Source: Cadophora sp. MPI-SDFR-AT-0126
Taxonomy: Eukaryota > Ascomycota > Leotiomycetes > Helotiales > Ploettnerulaceae
Assembly (NCBI GenBank): GCA_020747065.1
Contig: JAGMVK010000009.1
Location: 1,054,001 to 1,118,000, forward strand
DNA length: 64,000 nucleotides
Reading direction: 5' to 3'
Of this stretch, positions 62,291-64,000 are shown in pieces (the stretch's first letter is position 1; the number at the start of each line of letters is the position of its first letter). A program made the position numbers and the translations under genes. The notes under the pieces are model-generated. The model saw only the letters and a list, made by a program, of their open reading frames with translations, did no database searches and was not told the origin of the DNA.

Positions 62291-63325
62291 ATGCAATTTT
62301 CATTGTTTACTTTCGCTGTCCTGCTGAACGCAGCACGCGGTACGCCCAACTTTCCATTGAAAACCCCACAACTAACAATATGAAAAGCTACCATCCTCTG
62401 GGACGGACGATTCACTGCAGACACGATCCCCGCGATCAGCAGCTGGAGCTGGTCGAACCAGAAAGGCGCCTATCAATGGTACATCCACGGGAGCGGAGCA
62501 ACATCGAAATACATCTCCACGTCCGCATCATACAAGAACCCAGCTTCGAACGACGCATTGGGCTTGAAACTCACAATTGACAGTACGGCGAAATGGAATT
62601 CGGACATGTGGAGGACTGAGTTGATTCCGCAGACAACGGCTGCGATCAACAAGGGGAAGGTATTCTATCATTTCAGTGTGATGCATACGGCGACGAATGC
62701 ACCGAATCCTGCTTTCGAGCATCAAGTTTGTTTCTTGTAGGTCTGTCTACTGACGTTTAGACATAGAAATGCTGAGGTTCTCACAGCGAATCACATTTCA
62801 CAGAGTTGAAGTTTGGATGGATCAGTAAGTAAAACCACCCACAAACAAATGAATGAAGCTTCGGTGTTGACATGAAGAAGATGTACAAGCTACAAATGCT
62901 CCAGATCCAATGCTTCGATGGTACGCCGGTAGCCAATCAAGATGGAACACAAACTTCACCGCAGATGGTTCGTTTTCCCAGACACTCATGTGGTATGAAA
63001 GCTCGCTGACATCTTCCAAGTCTGGCATAACATTGCCTTCGGCATCGACTTTGGCGCTAGCAGCGTTACATTCTATCACTCAACCGGTGCAGATCCTCTT
63101 GTGCAAACCGCCGGCCCAGTCTCCACCAGCACATCATCTGTAAGATACCCTCTCTCTATTCCAGACCGAAGTTAACTTCTTCCACAGAATGGAGCAGATT
63201 GGCATCTGGGAGTCCTACGATTACCAAAATCCGGAGTCAGTGATGGCGGTGCAGAAGATTGGTACTACAGCGGGGTGTACATCGAGAGCGGGACCTTGAC
63301 CACGTCCGTTGCAGGACCAGCATAG
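62291..63325 (+). CDS. GH131 beta-glucanase
   Basis: Secreted glycoside hydrolase of family 131, with broad beta-1,3/1,6 and beta-1,4 glucanase activity in characterised fungal members. Six exons (62291-62339, 62388-62736, 62787-62824, 62881-62967, 63021-63139, 63188-63325) give 259 residues. Signal peptide MQFSLFTFAVLLNAARA, then the family opening TILWDGRFTADTIP and SWSWSNQKGAYQWYIHG. Further family motifs: TELIPQTTAAINKGKVFYHF, EHQVCFFESHFTELKFGWI, DPMLRWYAGS, WHNIAFGIDF and NGADWHLGVLRLPKSG, ending GVYIESGTLTTSVAGPA. No CBM1. Intron 4 has the unusual start GTTCGT. Confidence 0.93.
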
Positions 63326-64000
63326 GTACCTAGAGAGTCAACCACATCACCACCTCATCACCATCTACCATTCACCAGACGGATGAGCGGGAGGCGGAGG
63401 CCAAGGCAAAGTCTCAAAGTACCACCAAGGTACCTGCTTGAACCTCGATATTAGGCAAGCGGAATGTCCCTCCATCTCTTCATCTATTTCGCCACTAGAC
63501 TCCTCGCGCTCCCCAGGCCGAGGCCAATCTCAAGCAAACAGCTGACCACTGCAACAATGTAAACGGAACAAGTGCCATCCCCCTCTCCACTTAAGCATAA
63601 ACACCTACACGATCGAATCAGACGACCTGACTTTCCTGGCCTTTCCTTTCAGGGACAGGCTGTCTACCCCGGACATCCTGCTGCCGATATTGCGGCATGT
63701 AAAGAGCCGGAGCGACGGACGGCTGGCTTTTCATTTGTGGCTTTGCTACAGTATCAAGAGCGCGAGTGAGTCGTGGCTAGAATATTGCCGGAGGAGTTGC
63801 GTCCGGAGAATCCTGGGTCCTGCAGATTGAGTGGCACGGAGGAACATGCCCAGAAACAGTGTGGCATTGGGGAGTGAAGGGGGCTGGCTTAATCAAGCGA
63901 GGTGTATCTCGGACCTGATCCCCCTGAGCCCTGAATATACCCCGCAGACGAGCCATTCCTGGGGAAGTTTGGAGAGGATTTTGATTCGCTGAATTTGTGG
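63326..64000. other. Intergenic, no gene seen
   Basis: The last 675 bases of the window. Pyrimidine-rich segments and short frames only; the next gene probably begins outside the window. Confidence 0.5.

Overview
This window is nuclear DNA of a filamentous ascomycete (Pezizomycotina). The genes are dense, and most are broken by short introns (about 50-70 bases) with GT...CTAAC/CTGAC...AG signals. The proteins are fungal housekeeping types: HAS1, COQ2, eIF2-beta, MED1, SNF1, U1-C, ERV25 and glutamine synthetase. They sit beside plant-cell-wall enzymes (AA9, GH6-CBM1, GH131, GH51) typical of saprotrophic or plant-associated fungi. The class cannot be proved from sequence alone; a leotiomycete is my guess.

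Layout. 0.9-5.7 kb: an MFS sugar transporter (-) diverges from a GH51 alpha-L-arabinofuranosidase (+), and the shared upstream region carries CreA-type and XlnR-type sites. 5.9-8.5 kb: a large disordered fungal protein. 9.5-9.8 kb: a tRNA-His(GTG) gene. 10.1-19.4 kb (mostly -): MED1, a disordered unknown protein, an AIM24 protein and eIF2-beta. 19.7-25.2 kb: a small MIM2-like mitochondrial protein, a MARVEL-domain membrane protein and an Atg22-like permease. 25.8-38.9 kb: COQ2 diverging from a large JmjC/zinc-finger/AT-hook chromatin protein, then HAS1, a GFA/CENP-V protein, ERV25 and U1-C. 40.2-46.8 kb (-): SNF1 kinase, a conserved mitochondrial-looking protein and glutamine synthetase. 46.8-51.4 kb: a gene-poor stretch. 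51.4-53.5 kb: an NCS1 uracil/allantoin-type permease. 54.4-63.3 kb: four lignocellulose genes (AA9, AA9, GH6 with CBM1, GH131).

How the genes work together. AA9 enzymes oxidatively nick cellulose, the GH6 cellobiohydrolase releases cellobiose from chain ends, and GH131 adds beta-glucanase activity. At the other end, GH51 frees L-arabinose and the adjacent transporter could import sugar. SNF1, the kinase that relieves carbon catabolite repression, lies between the two groups, but nothing shows that its position matters. Glutamine synthetase and the permease flank one gene-poor stretch, and both have GATA-type sites upstream.

Most unusual observation. The tRNA-His gene folds into a complete cloverleaf only if two insertions are removed. 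One is a 27-base insertion at the ordinary tRNA-intron position. The other is 60 bases inside the D stem, starts GTACGT, has CTAAC 12 bases before its end, and ends CAG, exactly like a fungal spliceosomal intron. It also splits the Pol III A box. Further points are a 6-base microexon in U1-C, a 12-base microexon in the AIM24 gene, and a G-quadruplex-type motif upstream of glutamine synthetase.

Gene models were built by hand from reading frames, splice signals and remembered family motifs. Exon edges without given coordinates are approximate.
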